From Adiantum capillus-veneris (Eukaryota > Streptophyta > Polypodiopsida > Polypodiales > Pteridaceae), in NCBI GenBank assembly GCA_014529385.2, contig CM043945.1:142454241-142518240 (forward strand): a DNA stretch of 64,000 bases, written 5' to 3'. A program made the position numbers and the translations under genes. Shown in pieces: positions 21,640 to 30,581 of the stretch. The notes below the pieces were generated by a model. It saw only the letters and a list, made by a program, of their open reading frames with translations, did not search any database and had not been told where the DNA came from. How positions within the stretch are numbered: position 1 is the stretch's first letter; every line of letters starts with the position of its first letter.

Positions 21640-22010
21640 CCAGGTGAGGAGAAGCTGTGGGAAAATTCTCTGGCAGTTCGCAAACTTCCACCTATTCGCA
21701 GTTCAACAACTTTTCAGATTTTTGCATTTCGTTGATTTTCACAATCAAGTAGTTTGCAGATTTTTGCAGTTCAGCAGCTCACAGATTTTCGTAGTCCAGC
21801 AGATTTCTGCAGTCTAGCAGTTTTTCACAATCCAAAAGATTTTCGCAGATTTCTGCAGTCCAACAGTTCGCAAAATTTTACAGTCCAGTAGTTTGCAGAT
21901 TTTTATAGCTCGCAGATGTTTGCAGTTCGCAGATTTTACAGCTCGTAGAATTTTACAGTTCATAGATTTTTCAGCAGTTTAGCAGATCGCAGCAGTCCCA
22001 AACAGTTCCA
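21640..22010. repeat. degenerate short tandem repeat (gcagatttttgcagtccagcag words)
   Basis: At least a dozen variants of cag-att-ttt-gcag and tc(c)a(g/a)cag follow one another with unit lengths of about 20-30 bases. A related-looking but T-richer pattern (tttctgcaattt) is present at 23400-23660 inside the retroelement leader. Confidence 0.6.
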
Positions 22011-22042
22011 AGTTCGTAGGTAAAATCTATTTAATGGTTAGG

Positions 22043-22047
<5 letters not shown>

Positions 22048-22136
<89 letters not shown>
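22048..22136. repeat. (GA)n microsatellite
   Basis: About 44 GA units without interruption, then cacagagagg. It lies about 500 bases upstream of the ATG at 22633. Confidence 0.95.
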
Positions 22137-22139
<3 letters not shown>

Positions 22140-22632
22140 AGAGAGGAGAGGATGGGATCGTTAGAAATGAAATAGGGTGGGAGTCGGCAATGACTTGGGC
22201 TACATGTTCCCTCTAACTGCCCTCCATTGCATTGCTTATTATGAAAATGGTTGCCGAGACCCTTTCGCCCTTTTGCTTATCGACCCGCAACAATAACTGA
22301 GAGAGAGGGAGGAGATTACGTAGTATTGTCCGTTTTGCCCTTTTGCTTATCGACCAAAGGCAAGGGAGCATGGTTCTAAGTTAATCTTTTGTATTTTGTA
22401 CATGCAACTTTACTGCACTTTATCCTTTTCTTAGTTGTGGTGTCCAAAGTAGCTAAAAGTTTCTCGCAACAAATTGTGTGCTCACCATGGGGTTGCATCT
22501 TGCGTTTCCAAACGCAAGTTTGAAGCCTCGGGTGAAGCAATGAATTCATTTATTTTGCTCAAAAAATGACATCAGTGAGAAAGATCTGAAGCAATGTAGT
22601 TTCAAATCAAAGCTTCTGATTGCAGGTTCGCA

Positions 22633-22748
22633 ATGGGAAAATCTGCAAAGAGGAAGACAACAAAGTCAACATCCGCTGAGCAAAGTCCCAACAAAAGTTT
22701 AAAGAAGAAATTGGATTTTGTATCAATTGAGGCTAAAGATATTGATGT
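22633..22748 (+). pseudogene. split host gene, first coding exon (interrupted)
   Basis: ATG at 22633 opens a strongly basic start, MGKSAKRKTTKSTSAEQSPN, and then KSLKKKLDFV..EAKDIDV, which could serve as a nuclear targeting region. At 22749 the sequence switches to the gypsy LTR start TGTTAACC. The five bases before the LTR, GATGT, recur at 30582-30586; reading ..GAT-ATT-GAT-GT and then A-AAC-TCT from 30587 keeps the frame. Seven bases upstream of the ATG is an acceptor-like gattgcag. The product is unknown. Confidence 0.6.
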
Positions 22749-23048
22749 TGTTAACCCTCACGGCTCACGGACACCCCATCACCTACGATGGACGTGTATT
22801 ATGTATTTGGTAGAGTCAGGTACCGGGCTTGTCAGTCCAATAGGTAAAGGTAGAGTGATCGCCGATGAGAGGCGCACTTTAACTTGGACATTCAAGGGAT
22901 TAGTTGGTTAAGCATGGGCGCCCAAGTGTGAATGGGGTGAGCTCCTATAAAAGCCAACTAAACCTAATTTTTACTCATTCTCTCATTTGTGCAATTGAAG
23001 AGTGCTCTTGCTCCATCTCCATCTCCATCTTCTTCTTCTTCACCTCCT

Positions 23049-23102
<54 letters not shown>

Positions 23103-23288
23103 TGTGTGCGATCGAGCATTACGAAGGCACGACGGCGGCGAAGCGGTTGAGCGCGGCACGACTGCAGCTTCTTCTTCATCGCGGCGAGGAATCCACCACG
23201 AAGGCGAGCGTAGAGCGGTGAGTGACACACCCTTTGTTCTCTTGAGCTTGCTAGTCCCTTGCTTCGACAGTGCGGCAAGGAGCGCACA
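22749..23288 (+). repeat. 5' LTR of the gag-protease element
   Basis: TGTTAACCC at the start and ..AGCGCACA at the end; homologous over its length to the minus-strand LTR at 12059-12731. It contains TATAAAAG at 22946-22953 and a (GT)n(GA)n tract at 23051-23107. Minus-strand ORFs across it are chance. Confidence 0.85.
22946..22953 (+). promoter_or_regulatory. TATA box in the 5' LTR
   Basis: TATAAAAG, conserved in the related LTR at 12531-12538, about 340 bases before the LTR end. Confidence 0.6.
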
Positions 23289-23292
23289 TTTT

Positions 23293-23310
23293 TGGCGCCG
23301 TTGCCGGGGA
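23293..23310 (+). other. primer-binding site, tRNA-Asp type
   Basis: TGGCGCCGTTGCCGGGGA starts 4 bases after the LTR end. It is the complement of the 3' end of plant tRNA-Asp(GTC) as I know it, and the primer site used by Athila- and Tat-group gypsy elements. Confidence 0.85.
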
Positions 23311-24236
23311 TATGCCCTACACTAAGCTCGGTTAGCACTTTACGCTTTCTTCTGGTGCAATTTCTATCATAGGAAAGGCAGGGAAGGAGTGTGTGGAGAT
23401 TTCTGTTTTTTGCGTTTTCTGCAATTGCTGTCAAGTTTCAATTTCTGCTATTGTCTGCGTTTTTTCAATTTCCGCAATTTCTGCATTTTCAAGTTCGGCG
23501 TTTTCAATTTCTGCAATTTTCTGCATTTCTGCGTTTTTTTAATTTTCTGCAATTTTTGCATTTTCTGCAATTTCTGCGTTTTTTCTTGCAATTTCTGCAA
23601 TTTTTCCTGCAATTTCTGCAATTTTCTGCAGTTTTTGCATACCTGCGTTTTCAATTTCTGTATTTTCTGCACAAAAAAAATTTTTGGAAAAAAAAAAAAA
23701 AAGAAAATAAAAATTCGGAAATAAAAAACGCGAGCGAGCGGGCGGCTAAATTTTTCGAAAATAAAAAACGTGACTCTTAAAACGGACGGGTTGGTTTGTA
23801 TAAAAGATAGATCGGGATCGGGATCATTTTCCCAAGCCCAAGCCCAAGCCCAAGCCCAAGCCCAGGCCCAGGCCTCAGGCCTCAGTCCTATGATATATAC
23901 TAGACTCACTCTTATATATATACCCTACTCCCTCAAGAGAGAATGAGAGCATGTGGGACAAGTCCTCCACTCTCCTCCTTTCTCTTCCCACTTGCACCCT
24001 TAGACTTTCTAGTTTGGGCCTAGTTCCCTACTGGAAATTGACAGTTTTAGGGATTCCGAGGGCATAGAGTGACCAAACGGAGGGCTGTAAAGCACGGCAC
24101 GACCCTCTGACCGATACGCTCGTTTCGAGCTATCACACGGCCCAAATCTAGCAAAAAAACAAACAAAAAACACGCTAAAAACTAGTCACAAGGCCTCCTA
24201 GAGCAGCTTTTTGACACCTTAGGGTATCAAAAGCAC
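23311..24236 (+). other. leader of the gag-protease element, with two simple-repeat blocks
   Basis: 23400-23660 is a pyrimidine-rich degenerate repeat of tttctgcaatttctgca words. 23832-23884 is a (cccaag)n block with a drift to cccagg. Short ORFs on both strands, including a minus-strand Trp-Ala repeat, are translations of these repeats. No gene is supported before the ATG at 24237. Confidence 0.7.
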
Positions 24237-24680
24237 ATGCACTTACGCTCTGGGCGGGTGCTAGAACACGAGCATATTGAGAGTGCCTCTGTTCATACGG
24301 ACACCCATTACCCATCCACGATAGGATCTAGACCCTCAGCGGGGACACAAGGTAGCACCACCCAAGACCCTAAAATAGCCACTAGTGATTCCTCCTCCGA
24401 CTCAGAAATCATGGAAGCATACCCTACCCAAAACACTGAGAGAGAAGGCCATGCACCTCCCGAAGCTCCACAGCCTAGTACTAGTATGTTTAGCCGTTTC
24501 ATGGAAACATTAGGTAGAGCTACTCGCTCGGAACCTGATGCAAATGAAGCACACGAAGGGGGTGGGGAAGTGGACTCTCCTTTCACATCGCACGTGGACC
24601 CCACACCCCCAAAGAGTGTCCATGTGGATATCCTGCCAACTTCTTACCAAGAAGGCCATGTTGAGCTGCCTCCTTCATAA
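24237..24680 (+). CDS. gag leader ORF (147 aa), same frame as the main gag ORF
   Basis: ATG at 24237 opens MHLRSGRVLEHEH. The (M-x-x-R-S-G-R) start is common at the beginning of plant gypsy gag proteins. The rest is low-complexity, Ser/Thr/Pro/Glu-rich. The ORF ends with a TAA at 24678-24680, but the same frame stays open afterwards into the long ORF (no ATG until the Met of NMSTLEGW). So this is most simply the N-terminus of one gag polyprotein cut by a single stop; readthrough or an independent small ORF are alternatives. Confidence 0.65.
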   Translation: MHLRSGRVLEHEHIESASVHTDTHYPSTIGSRPSAGTQGSTTQDPKIATSDSSSDSEIMEAYPTQNTEREGHAPPEAPQPSTSMFSRFMETLGRATRSEPDANEAHEGGGEVDSPFTSHVDPTPPKSVHVDILPTSYQEGHVELPPS

Positions 24681-27600
24681 GTTCCCTGTAGAGTACCGTT
24701 GGTGACAAGTAAAACCACGGGGAGCAACATTGCTTCTACCTCACAAGAAACCATTAACATGTCGACTCTAGAAGGATGGTTCTTTAATGATCATTGGACA
24801 TACGACCTCCACACTGAGGTGTTGACGGATCTACACTCTGGCCACGCCTACCATGTAGGATGGATAGAGATTGTACAATCCACCTCTAGTGCCACGAGCA
24901 TCGAAGATCAACAGAAAATGATCTGTAATGTTATCCATGGCATTATTCAATTAGAAAGGCAAAACCGAGGGGTAAATATACTCTCAACTGGCCCCATGAG
25001 ATTTCTGGATACGAGCAAGGATCAACAGCCTACTCTATCACAAATGGAGACTCCTCTAATGAGTCCCATGGACCCATCTTATGTCATTTCACCTGGGGTC
25101 TCTATGCAATCTGAGCCTCCGAGCGAAAACTTTAGCTTCCCTAACTTGGCTCAACCCTCTATTAAGGAAAACACAGTGCTCACTCCAGGGATAAGCCTGA
25201 GAGAGAATGTACCGATGACATCTACGGTTAGCGCAGTGCCACTACCTAGTGTCGTAGTACCTAATATGGGGCCTCGACCGTATGTGCCTCTAGCCCCTTA
25301 TGTACACATGGCCCCCACACCTCCAATTGTACCACTTGCTTATGCTCCTCGAGTGCCGCTCCCTAGCCCTTATCCGAGTGGACCTATGCCCGGTTATGTT
25401 CCATATCCTGCATCATCCACACATATGCCAAGACCGGTACCCGTTCCTCTCCCACATATGATTCCAAGAGTACCTCCACCGGCCCTACCTCCTCACATAG
25501 GTGACTTGGCAGCGTTTGCTCAAACCATAGGTCGATCTATCGCGGAAAATATGTGTCACGCATCTGATAGAGAGCCTAGAAGTAAGGCAGTACAAATCGC
25601 CAAACTCACGCAAAAATTCAATGGGGACGAAGATGCTAGAAAACACATTGAAGTGTTTGAACAAGTATGTGATTCCTTAGGGGAACGCAACGAACTACAT
25701 AAGTGCAATGCCTTAAGCTTGACATTAAGTGGGAAGGCTGGAGATTGGTATAGGACCCTAAGGGTGGACGAGAAAACAATCTACCCTACCCTTCGAAGGT
25801 TGTTTCTAAAGGAGTACATACGAGAAGGTGTGCTTTGGGGTGTAGCATCTCAGCTACAGAAGGCCGAACGTAAGGAAGGAGAGTCAGTAAGGGACTTCAT
25901 TAGTCGTCTAAAGCACTTAAACTCTCGTTGCCCTGTAAATGAGCGCTTCAACAATAACCAACTGCTTGATCGATTCATTCGAGGGTTGAGGAATGAAGGA
26001 ATCTATAATGGACTAGTGATTAGAGGTATCACAACCTGGGAAGATGTCACTGCCAATGCAATCCAATTAGAGGACAACTTGATGATAGCAGGCATGAGGG
26101 TGTCTACTGACACGAGATCCACTAGCTCACAAGCCATTGAGTATGAACCCATGACTGCAAAGCCCATTGCCAATGAGCCAAAGGTATTTGAGACATTCTT
26201 GACAGACCTCACCAAGGCAATCCAAGAGTCTCTTAAGGATAATCGACCCCCTCAAAATAGTCACATGTATCCAAGAAGGGAGCAACAATGGTGTTCCATT
26301 TGCTTAGGTCCACATAGCACTAGTGAGTGCCCTACATTTAGAGTAAAATTTAATGGAACTTGCAACGCATGTGGTAGGTATGGTCACCAAGCTAAGGATT
26401 GTTTAATGATCAAATGTATGATGGCAAATAGACCACCTGTAGCCTGGACGGATGCGCCTCGAGCTCCTGTATTGATGCCTACTCCACCTGTTGAGAAACT
26501 ACCGCAACACATGGTCCCTAGATCTCAAAATGTTATACAAGCTACACCGTTACCACCTCCTGTGCTAGGACCGCAGCCCCCGCATCCAAGAGTCGCCCCT
26601 ATGAACCAAGTGGGTTGCGAGCCATCTAATGCTTATGCAGATAGCTGTGAGGAGGAAATAGACACTAGTATTGCCTATGGACTTGATACATTGGAAGAAT
26701 GTCCTATATACTACATGGAAGATTGTTGGGGACAAGTCAAGCCGGTTTATCAAGCTGCTGCTCTCGCATCCAGAGGTCAAAATATCAACACCCAGGCTAG
26801 GAGGCCACCTCTTCAATGCTACGAGTGTGGTGGACCACATCGAGTAGCGGAGTGCCCTATTAGGCTGCAAAAGAATGCTGCACAGATGCAAATGAATCAA
26901 GGGAGCACGTCTGCAATGCCAATACTCACATGTAATCGTTGTGGCATAGATCACTTGATTGCCCAATGCCCCTATAACCCAAATGCGCCTAAAATCACAC
27001 CCCTAAATTTGGTCGAAATTGCTAGTGTGACGTCGCCAATACCACCCGTCGCACCCGCTTATGCGATTACACGGTCCATGCTTCAAGGGCCAGGACATAT
27101 CTTCGAAGAGAGAGATACTGCGTCAGTTATCCAAGCAAAGAAAAAGAAGACACGAAGGAAGAAGTCGCAGAATACGGAAAATTCAAAGCCAAGTTCCAAA
27201 ACAAACATAGGAACAGGAGATGACCCCGTGTATATGAATGACCTCGAGGATGATTCAGATTCAGTCGAGACAATGGAGACTAGAACCAATACCACAAAGA
27301 GAAAGACCGACAAAGAAAACCGTAACATGGAACCAAATGAAAACCGAATAAGAGACAATCATAAAGAGCCTCTGAAAACACCACAAGTGTTTCCAAATCC
27401 AATCCAAGACCCCCAAGATAAACCGCAGGGGCAAAAAGGGAAGAATCGTAAAAAGAAGATTGGGATGTACCCAAACCCAGTAGATGAGATTGAGCAGGTG
27501 AAACTTCTAAGAGGTTTAGTGGAGGAGACTCAAAGGAAACTAGAACCAGAACCCATGCAGGTCAAAATTCATGACACGGTGTTTCCCACGCAAGTTCATC

Positions 27601-28883
27601 CACCCCACATGAACCATAGACCGTTAGCCATATCTAGTATCATCCAAGAAGGGAGTGAGGACGGGACATCAGAAAGTGAGCATACACCCTTCTTGTTGGA
27701 AAGGATGTTTAACAAAGGAATACCTGATCCCATTGATGAATATGAGATTCCATCCTCACCAGTTCCTAGTCAAGGACCTACACCCTGCAAAACGCCAATG
27801 AATGTTGCCAAACTAGTGGACTTCATGTCTTCTGAGGTCCGAACCACGATCATAGCAAAGCTGTATGGAGATCCTGAGTTATTCCTTGCACTTCGAGCAT
27901 TCCTTAATGGAGAGCTACGAACGGGATTACCGCATTTTGCGCAACCAAATAGGCCTGACTCGATTATGATTGATGAGGAAAATCATGTGCAATCACTTGA
28001 CTTAGATGGACACGAGTCTGTGATCGAGGTACCCATTAACGAATTAGGGCAGTATTTTGAAGGCGACGAGTCTAATGCGACCCTACCCATCACTACCAAG
28101 GGATTAACTATAAAGGGAATTCTTGATGGTGGTGCGGGAGTTAGCATCGTTACAAAAGATTGTTGGGAATCCATGGGAAAACCCCGCCTCAGTGTTACTA
28201 ACATTGTGGTAAAGATGGCAAATGGTACCATAGCCAAACCTATGGGGATGCTCAAGGATCTTAAGATCAAAGTTCTAGGACACAAGGTACGACATACGTT
28301 CATTGTAATGGATTTCTCTAAACACCTTATGTCATATGAAATGATTTTAGGACGACCATTCATGAGGGAAGCACAAATGGTTCATGATTGGTCTAAAAAT
28401 CATGTCTATTTGCAATTCCAAGACTCTGTCCTTAGAGTGGATTTGGTGACTGGTAAGGTACACCCCTTAGGGAGTAAAACCATTATTGATCATCGCTCTG
28501 ACACCACAGTTCACTCGGCCCCACTACAATATTGTTACACTTGTAAGAAGGATACATACATTGGCCAAGATTCTCCTTACATGGATGTGTTACCGGGTAT
28601 GACGGAATCAGACAATGTAGACTGGGTCCACCTAGCATCAACCATAGATACTTGGGGAAATAGGGGGACGACCTGGGTAACACCTGAGGGGGATGAAATG
28701 CATATACCCTTAAATATGCTACAAGCAATGCATATCGCTTCTGACAAGACTCATCCTAAGGTAACGAAGAAAACATACAAGTGGGTCCCTAAAGCTTCCT
28801 TAGTGACCATAGCTAGTGCTAAAAAACAGAAGCCTTGTAAGAAATGTACCACTCGCTCCAAGAAAAGTAAGAAAATGTTGTGA
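24681..28883 (+). CDS. gag-protease polyprotein without reverse transcriptase (about 1,400 aa)
   Basis: Residue numbers count from 24699. A WFFNDHWTYDLHTEV start and a Pro-rich stretch (about 120-280) are followed by a retrotransposon gag domain (about 297-450: KLTQKFNGDEDARKHIEVFE, LSGKAGDWYRTL, RRLFLKEYI). Then come four knuckle-like motifs: CSICLGPHSTSEC (about 531), CNACGRYGHQAKDC (canonical), CYECGGPHRVAEC (about 707) and CNRCGIDHLIAQC (about 745); three of the four have CX2CX3HX4C spacing. A Lys/Glu-rich charged region (about 810-960) is followed by an aspartic protease (about 1130-1250) with ILDGGAGVSIV at the active site and MILGRPFM. The ORF ends at TGA 28881-28883 with the frame open after it. 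Gag would package RNA and the protease would cleave the polyprotein. The absence of RT, RNase H and integrase is clear. Confidence 0.85.
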   Translation, partial: VPCRVPLVTSKTTGSNIASTSQETINMSTLEGWFFNDHWTYDLHTEVLTDLHSGHAYHVGWIEIVQSTSSATSIEDQQKMICNVIHGIIQLERQNRGVNILSTGPMRFLDTSKDQQPTLSQMETPLMSPMDPSYVISPGVSMQSEPPSENFSFPNLAQPSIKENTVLTPGISLRENVPMTSTVSAVPLPSVVVPNMGPRPYVPLAPYVHMAPTPPIVPLAYAPRVPLPSPYPSGPMPGYVPYPASSTHMPRPVPVPLPHMIPRVPPPALPPHIGDLAAFAQTIGRSIAENMCHASDREPRSKAVQIAKLTQKFNGDEDARKHIEVFEQVCDSLGERNELHKCNALSLTLSGKAGDWYRTLRVDEKTIYPTLRRLFLKEYIREGVLWGVASQLQKAERKEGESVRDFISRLKHLNSRCPVNERFNNNQLLDRFIRGLRNEGIYNGLVIRGITTWEDVTANAIQLEDNLMIAGMRVSTDTRSTSSQAIEYEPMTAKPIANEPKVFETFLTDLTKAIQESLKDNRPPQNSHMYPRREQQWCSICLGPHSTSECPTFRVKFNGTCNACGRYGHQAKDCLMIKCMMANRPPVAWTDAPRAPVLMPTPPVEKLPQHMVPRSQNVIQATPLPPPVLGPQPPHPRVAPMNQVGCEPSNAYADSCEEEIDTSIAYGLDTLEECPIYYMEDCWGQVKPVYQAAALASRGQNINTQARRPPLQCYECGGPHRVAECPIRLQKNAAQMQMNQGSTSAMPILTCNRCGIDHLIAQCPYNPNAPKITPLNLVEIASVTSPIPPVAPAYAITRSMLQGPGHIFEERDTASVIQAKKKKTRRKKSQNTENSKPSSKTNIGTGDDPVYMNDLEDDSDSVETMETRTNTTKRKTDKENRNMEPNENRIRDNHKEPLKTPQVFPNPIQDPQDKPQGQKGKNRKKKIGMYPNPVDEIEQVKLLRGLVEETQRKLEPEPMQVKIHDTVFPTQVHPPHMNHRPLAISSIIQEGSEDGTSESEHTPFLLERMFNKGIPDPIDEYEIPSSPVPSQGPTPCKTPMNVAKLVDFMSSEVRTTIIAKLYGDPELFLALRAFLNGELRTGLPHFAQPNRPDSIMIDEENHVQSLDLDGHESVIEVPINELGQYFEGDESNATLPITTKGLTIKGILDGGAGVSIVTKDCWESMGKPRLSVTNIVVKMANGTIAKPMGMLKDLKIKVLGHKVRHTFIVMDFSKHLMSYEMILGRPFMREAQMVHDWSKNHVYLQFQDSVLRVDLVTGKVHPLGSKTIIDHRSDTTVHSAPLQYCYTCKKDTYIGQDSPYMDVLPGMTESDNVDWVHLASTIDTWGNRGTTWVTPEGDEMHIPLNMLQAMHIASDKTHPKVTKKTYKWVPKASLVTIASAKKQKPCKKCTTRSKKSKKML

Positions 28884-29417
28884 TGGATCCCTAAACGACT
28901 ATTGGAAGCCCAAGGCTACTATCAAGGAAATGATCAAATCTGGGTGCCAAAACGTAGATTGTGCTCTTACCTATCACTTGACCCAAGTGAGCCCAATCCC
29001 GTAGCTCCAAAACGAATCAATGATCGTGGAAAGAAAAAAATCACAGAATGCTACACACCTGCTCCCGAGCTAGTTTGGGTACCAAAGAAAGAACGATTTG
29101 TTCCACATAGCTCAGGAAGGGGGGAGTCCCATGAAGCTTCTAGGTCATCATGTAATACATCCATAGAGGTAAAAGCTTCTACACAGCCTCCATCTATAGT
29201 AGTGGATCTCCATGAAGCTACAAAAGAATCCACACCTCCCAGTGTTCAAGAATCACCTGATGAACCACTTCAAGTTCAATCCTGGGAGAGTACCTTACCA
29301 CCCTTGCAGCTTGACAAGGCACCTAGGGTAATAGAAAACTACTGGCAAAAATCCTCACCTATTACCAACTGGAATAATTGGTTTCAAAGGGTGACAAGCT
29401 CATTTCAAATGGTATGA
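28884..29417 (+). pseudogene. continuation of the gag-protease frame after one TGA
   Basis: Directly after the TGA the same frame reads WIPKRLLEAQGYYQGNDQIW and continues to a stop at 29415-29417. The motif W(V/I)PK occurs four times around this point: KWVPKASL before the stop, then WIPKRLL, IWVPKRRL and VWVPKKERF. The rest is Ser/Pro/Glu-rich without a domain. It either belongs to the polyprotein in an ancestral copy or is made by stop readthrough; I favour a simple point mutation. Confidence 0.55.
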
Positions 29418-29424
29418 TCTACCC

Positions 29425-29438
29425 AAGGAAGGGGGGAG
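29425..29438 (+). other. polypurine tract candidate
   Basis: aaggaaggggggag, followed at once by TGTTTGCTGACAG, which has the TG expected of an LTR start but does not match the 5' LTR start TGTTAACCC. Confidence 0.55.
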
Positions 29439-30581
29439 TGTTTGCTGACAGTCATCATTCATTTGTTTCCCTCTCAACCTTTTTCCCTGACCTCTCAATT
29501 CCGATCTTAGGGAATGTACATATAAAGCTTTATACTCACAACAACAAAAAAAAAAAAAAAGAGCAAGAGCAATTAGCAAATGAGTATGCACATTAAAGTC
29601 AAAACATTGACTCAGACCTACACATGTCACATTTGGTACAGTGAAACAGAAACCTATGCCATAAAACACCTTTGATCCTCATCACTTGAATGATGGAGGG
29701 TAGGTAAGATTAGTACGATAGGAGTGTTTCTGTTTTAGAGTTGAGTGATTAGAAAAGTTCTCTTTTCCCACTGATGTTCCTCCTAGAGGTATTGTTTGTG
29801 TTTCATAGTGTGTACAGGAGCGTGTTGCTATTGATAGGATTTGGATCTTCATAGAACCTTCAAATCAAGCGCGACCATCGACACAAACAGGTGTTTCTTG
29901 TCCATTAGCATTGCCCTTATCTTTTTGCATCCATGTTTGTCTGCCTTGATTGTGATTGGTAGCATAATATTCAGCGCATTTGCTTAGTATCAAACATTTA
30001 ATTCAATGTAATGTTTTGTCATAATCACTTGTTTAGGTGTAAAAATCAAGCAGTCCGACTAAGCTAGTTTGACCAAGCTAGGTATTAGAAATCTTCTCTT
30101 AATACCATGGGGAATGCCTTCCTAATAAGCAATGGTTACTTAGGTTCTTAATCCGATTTAGGCAGCATTGTGTGAAATGTACTAGGGCTTTCTAGTGGGC
30201 TTAACCCTATTGACCTTTAGCTTAAGTATTATAAAGGGAGTTTACTAATGTGATGAGCCTGGGGAGTGTAACAATGTTATATGACCCCCCAAAGTTACAA
30301 AATTAAAATGATGAAAATGAACAAACAAAAAATCAAAGTGCCACAATGTAAAATTTTACGCTGGAAGAGAAATCTCAGCTTGATTTGGTACTTCACTCAC
30401 ATGTATTGCCTATGGTACTAGAGCCCTAGAGGTTCCCAGTGTGGGCGCTTTTCCTTGAAAAGCAAAAAACCCAAGGCATACAAAATAAGCACACACATCA
30501 TAATTGAATCACTGTGAAAAGACCTTGGGGGGTGTCGACACAAACCCTTTACCTCAACCAACAAATTTCATGCAGGACAAA
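29439..30581. other. non-coding 3' part of the insertion; identity unclear
   Basis: No ORF with a motif. It contains a short A-run (29548-29562) and nothing homologous to the 5' LTR at 22749. It may be a foreign or diverged 3' LTR, or the remains of a second insertion. Its last bases, tttcatgcag, also look like an intron acceptor just before the resumed host frame. Confidence 0.4.

Larger units (their letters stand above)
20923..22620. other. non-coding, with word repeats; possible promoter/5' UTR side of the split gene
   Basis: No ORF with a recognisable motif. 21640-22010 is built of loosely repeated gcagatttttgcagt and ccagcagtt words. 22048-22136 is a (GA)n run. A likely intron acceptor, gattgcag, ends at 22626, seven bases before the ATG of the split host gene, so part of this stretch may be its 5' UTR and intron. 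Confidence 0.4.
22749..30581 (+). mobile_element. gypsy-type element coding only gag and protease
   Basis: It comprises a 5' LTR (22749-23288), a tRNA-Asp primer-binding site, a repeat-rich leader, one long gag-protease frame (24237-29417) with two in-frame stops, and a polypurine tract at 29425. No RT, RNase H or integrase is found anywhere between the LTR and 30581, so it would need proteins from another element, like the TR-GAG type of non-autonomous elements. No copy of the 5' LTR is seen at the 3' side; what follows the polypurine tract is unrelated. The right border is set by the GATGT repeat and the return of the host reading frame, and is less sure than the left. Confidence 0.7.

Noticed and set aside
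23448-23909. Minus-strand 153-aa ORF with a Trp-Ala repeat
   Set aside because: It is the reverse reading of the cccaag hexamer block and the T-rich leader repeat.
26003-28728. Several minus-strand ORFs of 64-133 aa inside the gag-protease gene
   Set aside because: They are shadows of the long plus-strand ORF, whose gag, knuckle and protease motifs are clear.
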